Positions 54,108 to 64,000 of a stretch of DNA of 64,000 nt are shown here, piece by piece (within the stretch, counting starts at the first letter, position 1; each line of letters begins with the position of its first letter). The DNA is taken from positions 145,922,476 to 145,986,475 of the forward strand of contig NC_081413.1 of assembly GCF_030272615.1 (NCBI RefSeq), read 5' to 3'. This stretch comes from Cryptomeria japonica (lineage: Eukaryota; Streptophyta; Pinopsida; Cupressales; Cupressaceae). The notes beneath the pieces were generated by a model. The model saw only the letters and a list, made by a program, of their open reading frames with translations. It searched no databases and was not told where the DNA came from. Both the position numbers and the translations under genes were made by a program.

Positions 54108-55706
54108 TGATGGGATGGGGTTTGGGATAGACTAGCCTAGTCTATGCTCTTGGATCCTTCCCTTGGATCACTAGGTGTTCTCTTCACACTCTAGGGTCTC
54201 TAGGACTTCCCTTGCTTGAGGGATCCCCTGACCTTGCCCAATCCACCCACCAATGAGTTGCAATGTTGCTCCTAATGTCTCACCCACTCATGAGATTCAA
54301 AACCCCTTACTATGGCTAATAAGGGCTAGCCTTGTTCTACATCTTCCAAGGTCTTAGAAAGGATAGGTCAATTCTCTAAAAAGGTTTTTTCTCCCATCCA
54401 TGTGTCCCCAAGAGGTTTCAAGCTTTCAACCCCTTACCAATTTCACTGTTTTGTGTTTTTGCCCACAAAATAGGGCTACAAGGATTTTGACCAATTAGGC
54501 CTCCTACCTAGTCCTTTAGGGCTCCCTCTCACAAATGATGCACAAACTACCCAAAATCCCAAAATGGACTACCATTAATTTGGCAAGGGATCAAGGATTT
54601 CTCTAGTTTTGGGCCTCCAAGTGGCCGTAGAGTGCCTAGGGCAAATTTTGGGGTTTTTAAGGGTTTTGTGAGGGTTTTTATGGTCTTCCTAGGTCATAGT
54701 GTGTGCTTTGTGTTTTAGCCACCTTGTCTGGATTGGTGGAGGCTCCTCCTTCACACCAATGGTTCTTCACACACTCCTCTACACCTCCTCCAAAGGGTGC
54801 ACTCTCCTCTGACCAACCTTTCTCTCCAAGACCTCTGCACCAACTACCATTCCTAATCGGGCACTGTCCAGTCTCGCCTAGGAGTGGTTAAATGGTTGGC
54901 TTCCCTGAATTTTCAAAGGCCTTTCTTGCATTGAATTATAGTACAAGGTCTATACTCTTATTCCCCATGGTTTCATGGTGATTCCATAATGGGGTATGGA
55001 GTTATGATTCCATTTGCACAAACCAGTCCAAAACTGGACAAAGAGACTGCAAATTACAAACTATTTACAAACACACCACACTTGCCAAATGAAAACCTAA
55101 TCTATATGCACAAAATAAAATTTTTTACACCATAGAAGACACTACACATAGTTTTTGTTGCAAATCAATCCTTTAACACTCTTTCTTTACTCCATTTGTG
55201 CCGACTGGCAACAAAATTGCAGTCACAGTCAGTCAGTTTCCTTGGGCCATACAATGTCTAACATCCAACCCATTAACTTAGGGTTTGTAACTACTTATTC
55301 TACCCTCTCCTTAGTCTGTGTTCCCATATTAGGGTTGTCCATGCTACATTAAGGATTTTGACCTCATGGTGGAAAAGTTGCTTGACAACTTTTAAAAGTT
55401 GTCATGCAACTTTTACAACTTTTGAGCAACTTTCCCAATGTTGCTTTTCTTGACTCCTAGACCCACATTGGGCATACCTAAGGACACCACCATGCTATGA
55501 GGGACCTCTAAACACCTCAAATGCATATAGACCCCCTATTTCCAAGTAATCCTCAATTTTGACTCATGATCCTAAGACCTCAACTAGGACCTTAACTATG
55601 ACCAATGAGCACATGGCTCTTTATTTTATATACAAAGGCTTCAAAATAAGCATAACACCAACAAAACTAAGAAGGAGGAAGAGCTTGGAAGGGTTCTCCT
55701 ACACCA
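54108..55706 (-). repeat. CHR-B 3' LTR (1599 bp)
   Basis: Plus-strand ends TGATGGGATG and CCTACACCA, followed by ACTCCCCCTTTGC, the complement of the polypurine tract. Carries the family hairpin at 55377-55410 (one mismatched pair). Confidence 0.9.
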
Positions 55707-55784
55707 TACTCCCCCTTTGCACATAACTAAGAAATAAAAGAAGAGATGAGAGCCAGGTCTATGCCAAGTGTCTTGAACCTGCTC

Positions 55785-55905
55785 TCTTCAACCCATGTAG
55801 CTCTAGACTCAAGCTGACCTGCCCACTTCACCAAGTGTTCTATGTAGACCTTTGTCTGGTGGACTTCTTTACTCTGGATTCCAAGATCTCCTCTGTGATA
55901 GGCTT
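55785..55905 (-). pseudogene. pol: CHR-B chromodomain, frameshifted
   Basis: EEILESRVKKSTRQ is followed, in a different frame, by KVYIEHLVKWAGQLES and RATWVEESRFKTLGID. Together they form a chromodomain core (EHLVKW...ATW) at the integrase C-terminus. The frameshift falls between TRQ and KVY, so the integrase frame ends prematurely at 55840. Confidence 0.78.
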
Positions 55906-56931
55906 CTTCACTTGTAGTAAGACATTAACATCTAGGTCCTGCAGTACCTTGGTTTGGCTCTTAGTCTGCCCTTCTATCTCACCCTTGTACATGATCAGAT
56001 TAGCAACATTAAAGACTAGTGATATAGCCAAATCTGAAGGCAGGTCAACCTTGTAGGAATTCTCACCATATTTTGACATGACTCTACAAGGTCCTACCCT
56101 CCTCATTTGTAGTTTGGTAGGCTTACCACTTTGCATCCTAGCTTTTCTCAAATGGACCATCACATAGTCACCCACCTTGAACTGAACCTCTCTCCTTTTC
56201 TCATCCATTTTTTCTTTCAGTTTTTGAGTGGATTCAAGGATGGCTTTCTTGACTTGCTCTTGAACTTCCTTGATGGTTTAAGTGAAGTCCTCTGCTTGCC
56301 CACTCTTCATCTCTAAAGTACCAAGGTCTCTCAACTCACATACTCCCCTTGGATGTTTGCCATATACAACCTCAAAAGGACTTCTACCAGTGGTCCTATT
56401 CACACTGTCATTATATGCATACTCTGCTTGAGGAATGATTAGGTCCCATGTCTGTCCATACTCCTTAGTTAAAAACCTCAACAAATTGCCTAACACTCTA
56501 TTGATAACTTCAGTTTGACCATCAATTTGTGGATGGTAAGCTGAGCTAAATGACAAGTTTGTTCCTAGTCTCCTCCATAATGTTTGCCAAAAATGGCCCA
56601 TGAACTTGCTATCCTTGTCTGAAACAATTCTTAAAGGGAGTCCATGAATCCTAACAATCTCCTTAAAGAAGAGATGTGCAGCATAGCTTGCATCATGTAT
56701 AGTCCTACATGGAATGAAATGGCTCATCTTGGAAAATCTATCTACTACCACATATATGTTTTCCATACCTATCTTTGTCTTGGGAAGTCCTACTACAAAT
56801 TCCATGCTTATACATTCCCAAGGCCTATTTGGGACCGGCAATGGTTGATAGAGACCAACATTGCTTGATCCTCCCTTTGCTCTTTGACACACACCACATT
56901 TCTCTACATACCTCTTGACATCTCTTGGCAA
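55840..56931 (-). pseudogene. pol: CHR-B integrase
   Basis: The frame from 56931 starts [20 protein letters not shown] (last HHCC cysteines). In ISMEFVVGLP the first catalytic Asp has become Glu, whereas CHR-A keeps Asp. SDKDSKFMGHFW and HPQIDGQTEVIN keep the second Asp and the Glu. A stop at 56278-56280 precedes the C-terminal module 56208-55840 (GDYVMVHLRKARMQSGKPTK, RRVGPCRVMSKYGENSYKVD, FNVANLIMYKGE). Confidence 0.88.
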
Positions 56932-56952
56932 CTTTGGCTATTGGTAGTACCT

Positions 56953-58590
56953 CTATACTAAAACCAAGGTTTTGTTGACTCCAAAGTGTCCACTTAAACT
57001 GCCATTGTGTTTCTCTTGGATGAGGTTTTCCCTCATGGATCCTCTTGGCACACACAACTGATTACCCTTGAACAAGAGACCATTTTGGAGAGTATAATCT
57101 GCATACTCACCATGGAAATGGTTCTCAAACTCCTTACAAAGCTTGTAAAGTGATGAGAAGTCTTCATCACCTTCATAGAGGTCCTTGAAACCTTCTATTC
57201 CCATGCTCTGCAATTGTAGTTCTTGAACTGTCAACAACTTCCTACTTAATGCATCTGCCATCTTGTTGAGTTGCCCCTTCTTATGCTTGATGGTGAAGGT
57301 GAAGGATTGGAGATATTCCATCCATTTAAAATTCCTATTGCTAAGCTTCTCTTGTGTGTTAATGTAACTCAATTCCTGGTTGTCTCTGAAAACCATAAAT
57401 TCCTTTGGAAGTAGGTAATGCCTCCATTTCTTTAGAGACTGCACTAATGCATATAACTCTAGGTCATAGGCTGAGTACTTCTTCTTTGCTTCATTAATCT
57501 TCTCATTGAAAAATGCCATAGGTCTTCCCTCTTGACTCAATACACCCCCTACTACAATTCCACTTGCATCACACTCCAATGTGAATAGCTTATCAAAAGT
57601 AGGTAGGAGAAGGATAGGTTTTGTGGCTACTTCTTGCTTCAACAATTGAAATGCTTTGTCAGCTTGCTTAGTCCATTTAAAATTAGTTTTAAGGCCTCCT
57701 TTTATGGTGTCAAGGACTGGTGCACATATGCCACTGAAGTTCCTCACAAACTTCCTATAGAATTGGGATAAACCATTGAAACTCCTAACTTTAGTCCCTA
57801 TTCTAGGTGCAGGCCAGTTCAAGATTGCCTCCACTTTGCTTGGATCCATCTTCAAGGTTCCCTTAGACACCACAAATCCTAAGTAGACCGACTCTTGCTT
57901 CAAGAAGTCACACTTCTCTAGGTTGATTGATAACTTCTCCTCATGCAACCTCTCTAAGACTAACCTCAAATTCTCAAGGTGCTCCTCTTTAGTTTTGCTA
58001 TAGATGAGAATGTCATCTAGGTACACCACCACAAATCTGCATGTGAAGTCTTTTAACACCTCATTCATCAACCTCATGAAGGTTCTTGGGGCATTGGTGA
58101 GTCCAAATGGCATCACAAGCCATTCATACAATCCTTCTGTGGTCTTGAAAGAATTCTTCCACTCATCACCCTCCTTGATTCTAATCTTGTGATAACCACT
58201 TTTAAGGTCCAACTTGGTGAAATACATAGCACCTCCTAAACAGTCCATCAAATCTTCTATTCTAGGAATAGGAAACCTATACCTTATGTTGATCCTATTG
58301 ATTTCCCTTGAGTTAGTACAAAGTCTCCACTTGCCTCCCTTCTTTGATGCTAGCACTACTGGGACTGCACATGGGCTGATGCTCTTCTTAATCTGTCCTT
58401 GTTCCAATAACTCTTGCACTTGCCTTGCTACTTCCTTATTTTGATCAAGTGTGAGCTTATATGCTACCTTGTTAGGTACGGATGCTCTAGGAACAAAGTC
58501 TATTTGATGACTTATAGACCTTCTTGGTGGGAGTGTTGCAGGTGCTCCATCACTCACTATGTCCTTATACTCTTGCAACATTTGCTTCAC
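56953..58590 (-). pseudogene. pol: CHR-B reverse transcriptase, RNase H and integrase zinc region
   Basis: A 545-codon open stretch, the second longest in the window. Polymerase: [59 protein letters not shown] and the catalytic VVYLDDILIYS. RNase H: FTLECDASGIVVGGVLSQEG, YSAYDLELYALVQSLKKWRH and KMADALSRKLL. It ends with the HHCC start EKHNGSLSGHFGVNKTL. A few stops lie just outside (58600-58610, 56935-56952), so pol was once one frame with protease. Confidence 0.92.
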
Positions 58591-58608
58591 CTCCTTGGGT
58601 ACGTCTGC

Positions 58609-59457
58609 CTACAACTTGTCTTCCTCCTCTTTTGGTTTCACAAAGATGGCACACTTCACTACCTCCTCCTCATGTAACAAGTTTAAGAACTCTTTACCAA
58701 TAGCCAATAAGACACTAGGTGTTCTTGAAGTTCCCTCTTCATTCTCTATCAAAGACTGATTCTTAAAGGTCTTCTTGTCCTTCTTGAATGAGATGGAGTT
58801 CTCCTCTCCATCATAGATCACCTTCCTATCAAATTGCCATGGTCTACCTAGTAATAGGTGATAGGCATCCATAGGTAACACATCACAAAGGATCTTATCC
58901 TTATATCCTCCAATAGAAAACTCTACCCAAGTCTGTTCATTGACTAGCACACTCTGCTCATGGTTCAGCCATGTCACCTTGTATGGGTTGGTGTGGGGTA
59001 TTCTTGTAAGTTTCAACTTCTTGGTTGCCTCCTCTAATATTACATTATCTGTTGACCCTGAATCAACTATCACATTGCAAACTTTACCAAGGATCTTGCA
59101 TCTCACCCTAAACAATTCTCTCCTATGCTTAGGTTCATTCTTGACTAGCTATCTTATCAAGACCCTATTGAACATCAGATTTTCTCTAGTCTCTAATTCA
59201 ATATGGTCCACTTCAGGTGCCTTGCTGCTTGAAGAGTCTTCATGTGCATAAGAAACCCTCTTTCCACTATTTGATGATGTAGGCTTGTCAGGGCATCTAT
59301 ATGTCGGGTGTCCTAGTTGACCATAATTGTAACACTTCATAGTTGCAAAGTAGGAGTTACCTCTGCCGGTACCTCTACCCCTACTTGGACCACCTTGTGA
59401 ACCTCTTCCTCTAGAATGGCCCCCTCTAAGATTGGTTTCACTACCATGTTTAGTCAA
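58609..59457 (-). pseudogene. CHR-B zinc knuckle and protease
   Basis: GGHSRGRGSQGGPSRGRGTG, then CYNYGQLGHPTYRC (second Cys of CCHC replaced by Tyr), then after a stop at 59149 the protease: VIVDSGSTDNVI (active site intact), KLKLTRIPHTNPYKVTWLNH and AYHLLLGRPWQFDRKVIYDG. Ends KPKEEEDKL-stop, immediately followed in frame by reverse transcriptase. Confidence 0.88.
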
Positions 59458-59508
59458 CTTGGCTTCCCCTTGGTTCCTCTATTCATTTGCCTTTCTTTGA
59501 TAACCACC

Positions 59509-60362
59509 TTAGTGGTTCATTTGTTCTCTACCTCTACCTCTACCCCTATTATTAGAGTCTCCTTTCCTTTTGTTCCTCTCTTCCACCTTGACAGCAAGTT
59601 GATGACATTTTTGAATAGTAGAAGGAGTCCATAGGCTTATCTCCTCTTGAATGTTCCACTTTAGGCCACTTAGATACCTAGCCACCTTAATAGATTCATC
59701 TTCTTGGACTTTAGATCTAAGACAAAGTTTTTGAAATTCTTCGGTGTAGGAGGTCACATCAAGGTCTTTTTGCTTCAAACCCTATCTCTTCTTATGAAGT
59801 CGGACTTCATAATCCTCTAGTAAGTAGTTCTCTTTGATCTTGCTCACCATGGCCTTCTAATTGGCAATAGGTAGCTTTCCCATGCTAAATCTCTCTTCTT
59901 GCAAGTACTTCCACCATGTCAAAGTTGCTACCCTTAATCTTGATTTGGCAACTTTAACCTTTTGAGCCTCTGTCACTCCTTCACACTCAAAGTGGTTTTC
60001 CATGCCCTCAATCCATTCCATGACAATGTCAATGTGCATCCTTCCACTAAAATGTGGCAATCCTTCAAAGCTTTGGTGTTCAAAGCCTTGATAGCTTTTA
60101 CAAATGGTTCTTCATTAAACAAGGGATCTGGTTTAGGTATAATGTCATCTATGTCTATAGTTTTTTTGCCTTTATCCTTAGTGTCTTCTCCCCAAGGTCC
60201 TTGTGTCCTCTGATCCACCACTTCCTGCAGTTTATCCCTTATCTCACTCATAGCTTCTTCAAGGAGTCTATTTTTCTCCTTCTTCTCTTCTACCTCCCTA
60301 GCCAGCTCTGCATTAGTGACCATTTTTCTCTCCCCTACTGATTCACCAGTATATAGAGACAT
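59509..60362 (-). pseudogene. gag: CHR-B gag
   Basis: ATG at 60360-60362 (MSLYTGESVGERKMVTNAEL), coiled-coil ELAREVEEKKEKNRLLEEA, then a frameshift near 60075 relative to CHR-A (a lost base changes KSFEGLPHF to KALKDCHI). The capsid core resumes at 60060 as MPHFSGRMHIDIVMEWIEGM and TWWKYLQEERFSMGK. 59778-59509 adds DLDVTSYTEEFQKLCLRSK, ARYLSGLKWNIQEEI and the Arg/Gly-rich RGRGRGREQ. Stops stand for likely Trp and Gln codons. Confidence 0.86.
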
Positions 60363-60389
60363 ACACAGTCCAACAAATCTTTAACTTTT

Positions 60390-60400
60390 CTCTGATACCA
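60390..60400 (-). other. CHR-B primer-binding site (tRNA-iMet type)
   Basis: Minus strand TGGTATCAGAG three bases after the LTR end (CCCATCA, GAT, then the site). CHR-A has lost the equivalent bases. Confidence 0.9.
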
Positions 60401-60403
60401 ATC

Positions 60404-61933
60404 TGATGGGATGGGGTTTAGAATAGACTAGCCTAGTCTATTCTCTTGAATCCTTCCCTTGGATCACTAGATGTTCTCTTCACACCCTAGGGTCTCTAGG
60501 ACTTCCCTTGCTTGAGGGATCCACGGACCTTGCCCAATCCACCCACCAATGAGTTCCAATGCTGCTCCTAAGGTCTCACCCACTCAAGAGACTCAAAACC
60601 CCTTACTATGGCTAATATGGGCTAGGCTTGTTCCACACCTTCCAAGGTCTTAGCAAGGATAGGTTAGGTCTCTAACAAGGTTTTTCCACCCATCCATGTG
60701 CCCCTAAGAGGTTTCAAGCTTTCAACCCCTTACTGATTTCACTGTTTTGTGCTTTTGCCCACAAAATAGGGCTACAAGGATTTTGACCAATTAGGCCTCC
60801 CACCCGGTCCTTTAGGGCTCCCTCTCACAAATGATGAACAAACTACCCAAACTCCCAAAATGGACTACCATTCATTTGGCAAGGGATCAAATATTTCTTT
60901 GGTTTTGGGCCTCCAAGTGGCCATAGAGTGCCTAGGGCGAATTTTGGGGTTTTTAAGGGTTTTGTGAGGGTTTTTATGGTTTGCCTGGGTCATAGTGTGT
61001 GCTTTGTGTTTTAGCCACCTTGTCTGGATTGGTGGAGGCTCCTCCTTCACACTAGTGGTGCTTCACACACTCCTCTACACCTCCTCTAATGGGTGCACTC
61101 TCCTCTGACCAACCTTGCTCTCCAAGACCTCTACACCAACTACCATTCCTAACAGGGCACTGTCCAGTCTCACCTAGGAGTGGTTAAATGGTTGGCTTCC
61201 CTGCATTTTCAAAGGCTCTACTTGCATTTCATTATAGTAAAAGGTCTATACTCTCATTCTCCATGGTTTCATGGTGATTCCATAATGGGGAATGGAGTTA
61301 TGATTCCATTTGCACAAACCAGTCCAAAACTGGATAGAGAGACTACAAATTACAAACTATTTACAAACACACCACACTTGCCAAATGAAAACCTAATCTA
61401 TATGCACAAAATGAATTTTTTTACACCATAGAAGACACTACACATAGGTTTGCTCGCAAATCAATCTGTTAACACTCTTTCTTTACTCCATTTGTACCGA
61501 CTGACAACAAAATTGCAGTCACAGTCAGTCAGTTTGCTTGGGCAATACAATGTCTAACATCCAACCCATTAACTTAGGGTTTGTAACTACTTATACTACC
61601 CTCTCCTTGGTCTATGTGCCCATATTAGGGTTGTCCACACTACATTAAGGATTTTGACCTCATGGTGGAAAAGTTGCTTGACAACTTTTAAAAGTTGTTA
61701 TGCAACTTTTGAGCAACTTTCCCAATGTTGCTTTTCTTGACTCCTAGACCCACATTGGGCATACCTAAGGACACCACCATGCTATGAGGGACCCCTAAAC
61801 ACCTCAAATGCACATAGACCCCCTATTTCCAAGAAATACTCAATTTTGACTCATGACCAATGAGCACATGGCTCTTTATTTTATATACAAAGGCTTCAAA
61901 AGAAGCATAACACCAACAAAACTAAGGAGGAAG
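60404..61933 (-). repeat. CHR-B 5' LTR, outer end lost (about 1530 bp)
   Basis: Matches 54108-55706 but stops at ACTAAGGAGGAAG, short of the TCCTACACCA end, and passes straight into CP4 coding. Family hairpin at 61673-61706. Confidence 0.86.
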
Positions 61934-63534
61934 GGAACCCCTGATGCTTCCCTAAATGTCTATGGATTGGAAGTAGTAGCAATGAATGCATGTCAAAGAT
62001 CCTGATGTTGTGATCAAGTTTGTCATGTATCTAAAGGATCCCCAACAAGAGAACCCACAGACTCAAGTGTCTGTCGAGCCCAACAAGGTCTAGGGGGAGG
62101 TGGAGAAAGAGGCTTGTCAACAACAAGTGGACCCTTCAGAGGTGTAACCCTGCGAGTTAGAGTTGAAGGAGTCCCATCATATGAATCACTAGCATCACTA
62201 TCCACAATGGAGGAAGGTGGAGAAGGTAGAGAGGCTAAGTTAGGAGAGCTCTCCTCAAAGTGAACACTCCTCTCAATGAACACCTCATGTGTCTCAGGAT
62301 CCATCAATCTATATGCCTTAACACCCTCAGGATATCCAACAAATATGCAAGGCCGACTCTAAGGTTCCAATGCCTTGCATTTCTGTGGAGGTATGAGAGC
62401 CTATGTTGGACACCCAAAGACTTTGAAATGTCTCACAATCAGTTTCCTACCAGCCCAAGCCTCAAAAGGAATAATACCTTGCAAAGATTTGTGAGGAACC
62501 CGATTCTAGATGTGTGTGGCACAACTGATAGCCTCAGCCCAAAAAGCAGGATCAAGAGAATGTGCATGAATCATACAGCTAGCCATTTCTTTGAGAGTTC
62601 TATTCATGCATTCTGCAACTCCGTTCTATTGTGGAGTGTATGCTACAGAATGGTGAAGAGCAATCCCCTTGAATGTACAAAAATCCTTAAGTCTCTTGTT
62701 CACATATTCCCTTCCATTATCTATACAAAGATTCTTCACCACCTTCCTAGATTACTTCTCCACATGAGTCTTGAAGTCCTAAAATCCGTCAAATACTTCA
62801 CTCTTATGAATAAGAAAGTAGACCCAAGTGAAGCAAGAGTAGTCATCAGTGAAGGTGAGGACATAGAGGGCCTTACTAAATGAAGGTGCTGGAAATGGAC
62901 TTGCTACATCATTGTGAACAAGTTGAAGAACTTCCAAAGCTCTCCAAGCTTTCCCTTTATCAAACTTTTCCTTGGGATGCTTGCCCATGGAACAACCTGA
63001 ACATACACCCTCTGAAAAATTGATTCGAGGTAGACCAGTGACCATGTCTTTAGTACTGAGCTACTAAAGATAGAGGTAGTTGAGGTGACCAAACCGCTCA
63101 TGCCATAGCTTACTTTCTGAATTTGAATGAGTAAGAAAGGCCCTAGAAGGTGAACTTGGCACAAAGTGGGAGAATGAATAAAGCCTTGAGTTTTCATTGA
63201 CTTGTCCCACTGCTACCAAGGCATCATCATCAAGTTCCTTTACCACAACTGAATCTGGTGTAAACTCAACCTTCTTCCCATTCCCATAGTGAGTGATTTG
63301 GTAGATAGAGAGAAGGTTGGTAGACAAGTTAGGAACATAGAGAACATTCTCAAATGTTCCATCATCCATGTCAACTAAACCTTTCCCTTTAACCTCTACT
63401 TGTGTATCATCACCTATGTAAATGTGAGGTACCTTAGATGGCTCCAATGATGAAAACTGCTCCTTTGTAGAACCCATGTGATATGAGGCACCTGAGTCAA
63501 GTATCCACTGCTGTGAAGAACTTGTTGTAGCCAC
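61934..63534 (-). pseudogene. pol: CP4 protease, integrase and start of reverse transcriptase
   Basis: One minus-strand frame with several stops. Protease: WILDSGASYHM near 63510. Pre-integrase: LWHERFGHLNYLYL, then a TAG, and CSGCSMGKHPKEKF. Integrase core: VHNDVASPFP (first Asp), LTFTDDYSCFTWVYFL, CIDNGREYVNK (second Asp) and NGVAECMNRT (catalytic Glu). Its C-terminal end is CIFVGYPEGVKAYRLMDPET. The linker is Ser/Pro-rich (62023-62307). The last words TFREASGVP approach the polymerase, cut off by CHR-B. Confidence 0.85.
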
Positions 63535-64000
63535 AAATTCTTGCCCTTTTCCCTTAGACTATGAGGAAGAGGAAGGAGATGAATCCTTCTTTGTGTAGGC
63601 AAATGGCAACTTGATGTTGTTTTTCTTAAGAAGATTAGTTAACTCATCAACTTGCTTTGTGTGGTATTGATGCTCATCATGACCATACTCCTTGCAATAT
63701 GCACAAGTTGGCTTATCCTTCTTAGGTGGTGTCCCCTTCTTGGAAGAGGATGAAAAATTGCCTTGTGATGGAGAGGACGATTGTCCTTTTTCCTGTTGTG
63801 GCTGTGACTTAGTTGCTTCTTCTTCTTGTTGGAATCTTTGCCTTGATTTCCTTGATTCCCTTGATTAGCCACCAAAGCCTTGGACTTTGAAGACTTGATA
63901 AACCCCATGTTCAACAACTTAGATTGTTCCAATATCAACATTTCTATGAAAGCATCAAATGAAGGCATAAAATAGGAACTCCCCACTGTCAAACGATGAG
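63535..64000 (-). pseudogene. gag: CP4 gag, C-terminal part
   Basis: 63992-63639 reads PSFDAFIEMLILEQSKLLNM then KSSKSKALVANQGNQGNQGK, a basic Lys/Asn-rich lead to the knuckle. After a frameshift the zinc knuckle appears as CAYCKEYGHDEHQYH, its final Cys replaced by His, followed by TKQVDELTNLLKKNNIKLP. A stop precedes the protease frame. The N-terminal part is beyond the window. Confidence 0.8.

Larger units (their letters stand above)
54108..61933 (-). mobile_element. CHR-B: Ty3/gypsy chromovirus, minus strand, inserted in CP4
   Basis: LTRs at 54108-55706 and 60404-61933 flank a complete set of gag, protease, reverse transcriptase, RNase H, integrase and chromodomain. Primer-binding site at 60390-60400. 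The 5' LTR lacks its outermost 25 or so bases, so the target duplication cannot be checked; TGGTC precedes the other end. It is the better preserved of the two chromoviruses. Confidence 0.9.
51904..64000 (-). mobile_element. CP4: Ty1/copia element of a second family, minus strand, runs off the window
   Basis: 3' LTR 51904-52355, then reading up-coordinate (toward the element's 5' end): RNase H, reverse transcriptase, [CHR-B 54108-61933], reverse transcriptase start, integrase, protease and gag, cut by the window edge. Its LTR is short (about 450 bp) and its protein motifs differ from CP1-CP3, so it is a separate lineage. It is inserted in G3. Confidence 0.85.

Overview
This window is almost wholly made of decayed, nested plant LTR retrotransposons; I found no convincing host gene, tRNA or rRNA. 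Ty3/gypsy (Tat-like and chromovirus), Ty1/copia, tRNA-iMet-type primer sites and solo LTRs point to a land plant with a large, repeat-dense genome. A conifer or other gymnosperm would fit, but nothing seen fixes the species. Element names below (TAT1, E1, S1, S2, CP1-CP4, CHR-A, CHR-B, G3) are mine.

Layout, left half. An old plus-strand Tat-like gypsy element (TAT1) is spread over about 2.1-41.5 kb. It is split by three separate insertions. (1) E1, 5069-17461, is a non-autonomous gypsy element with 1.27-kb LTRs, a perfect CCATG target duplication and only gag-protease coding; it is itself split by a 4.49-kb solo LTR (S1, 8360-12847, duplication TCTTC). (2) CP1, 17991-27409, is a copia element carrying a second copy of the same family (CP2, 19909-26207). 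(3) CHR-A, 29556-39207, is a minus-strand chromovirus with a near-perfect duplication (GAGAG/GAGGG), itself split by a 1.65-kb solo LTR (S2, 34491-36140, duplication CCAGG). Removing the E1, S1, S2 and CHR-A insertions, each with one duplication copy, rejoins interrupted reading frames in register, which supports these boundaries.

Layout, right half. From 41.5 to 46.26 kb lies AT-rich sequence with short tandem repeats and, at its end, a decayed minus-strand acidic/coiled-coil reading frame. A 5'-truncated copia copy (CP3, 46258-49621) follows. Then comes a minus-strand gypsy integrase remnant (G3, about 49.6-51.9 kb), into which a minus-strand copia of a different family (CP4, 51904 to beyond 64000) has inserted. 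CP4 is interrupted in its reverse transcriptase by a second chromovirus, CHR-B (54108-61933), sister of CHR-A.

Functionally the genes are gag (capsid and zinc knuckle), protease, reverse transcriptase, RNase H (TAT1 has two, the second of the aRNH type) and integrase (with a chromodomain in CHR-A and CHR-B). Nearly all carry in-frame stops, frameshifts or truncations. Several stops look like C-to-T decay of CAG, CGA or TGG codons. The least expected signals are GC-rich tandem arrays of imperfect palindromes inside otherwise AT-rich LTRs of three different elements, a conserved hairpin in all four chromovirus LTRs, and the gag-protease-only design of E1.
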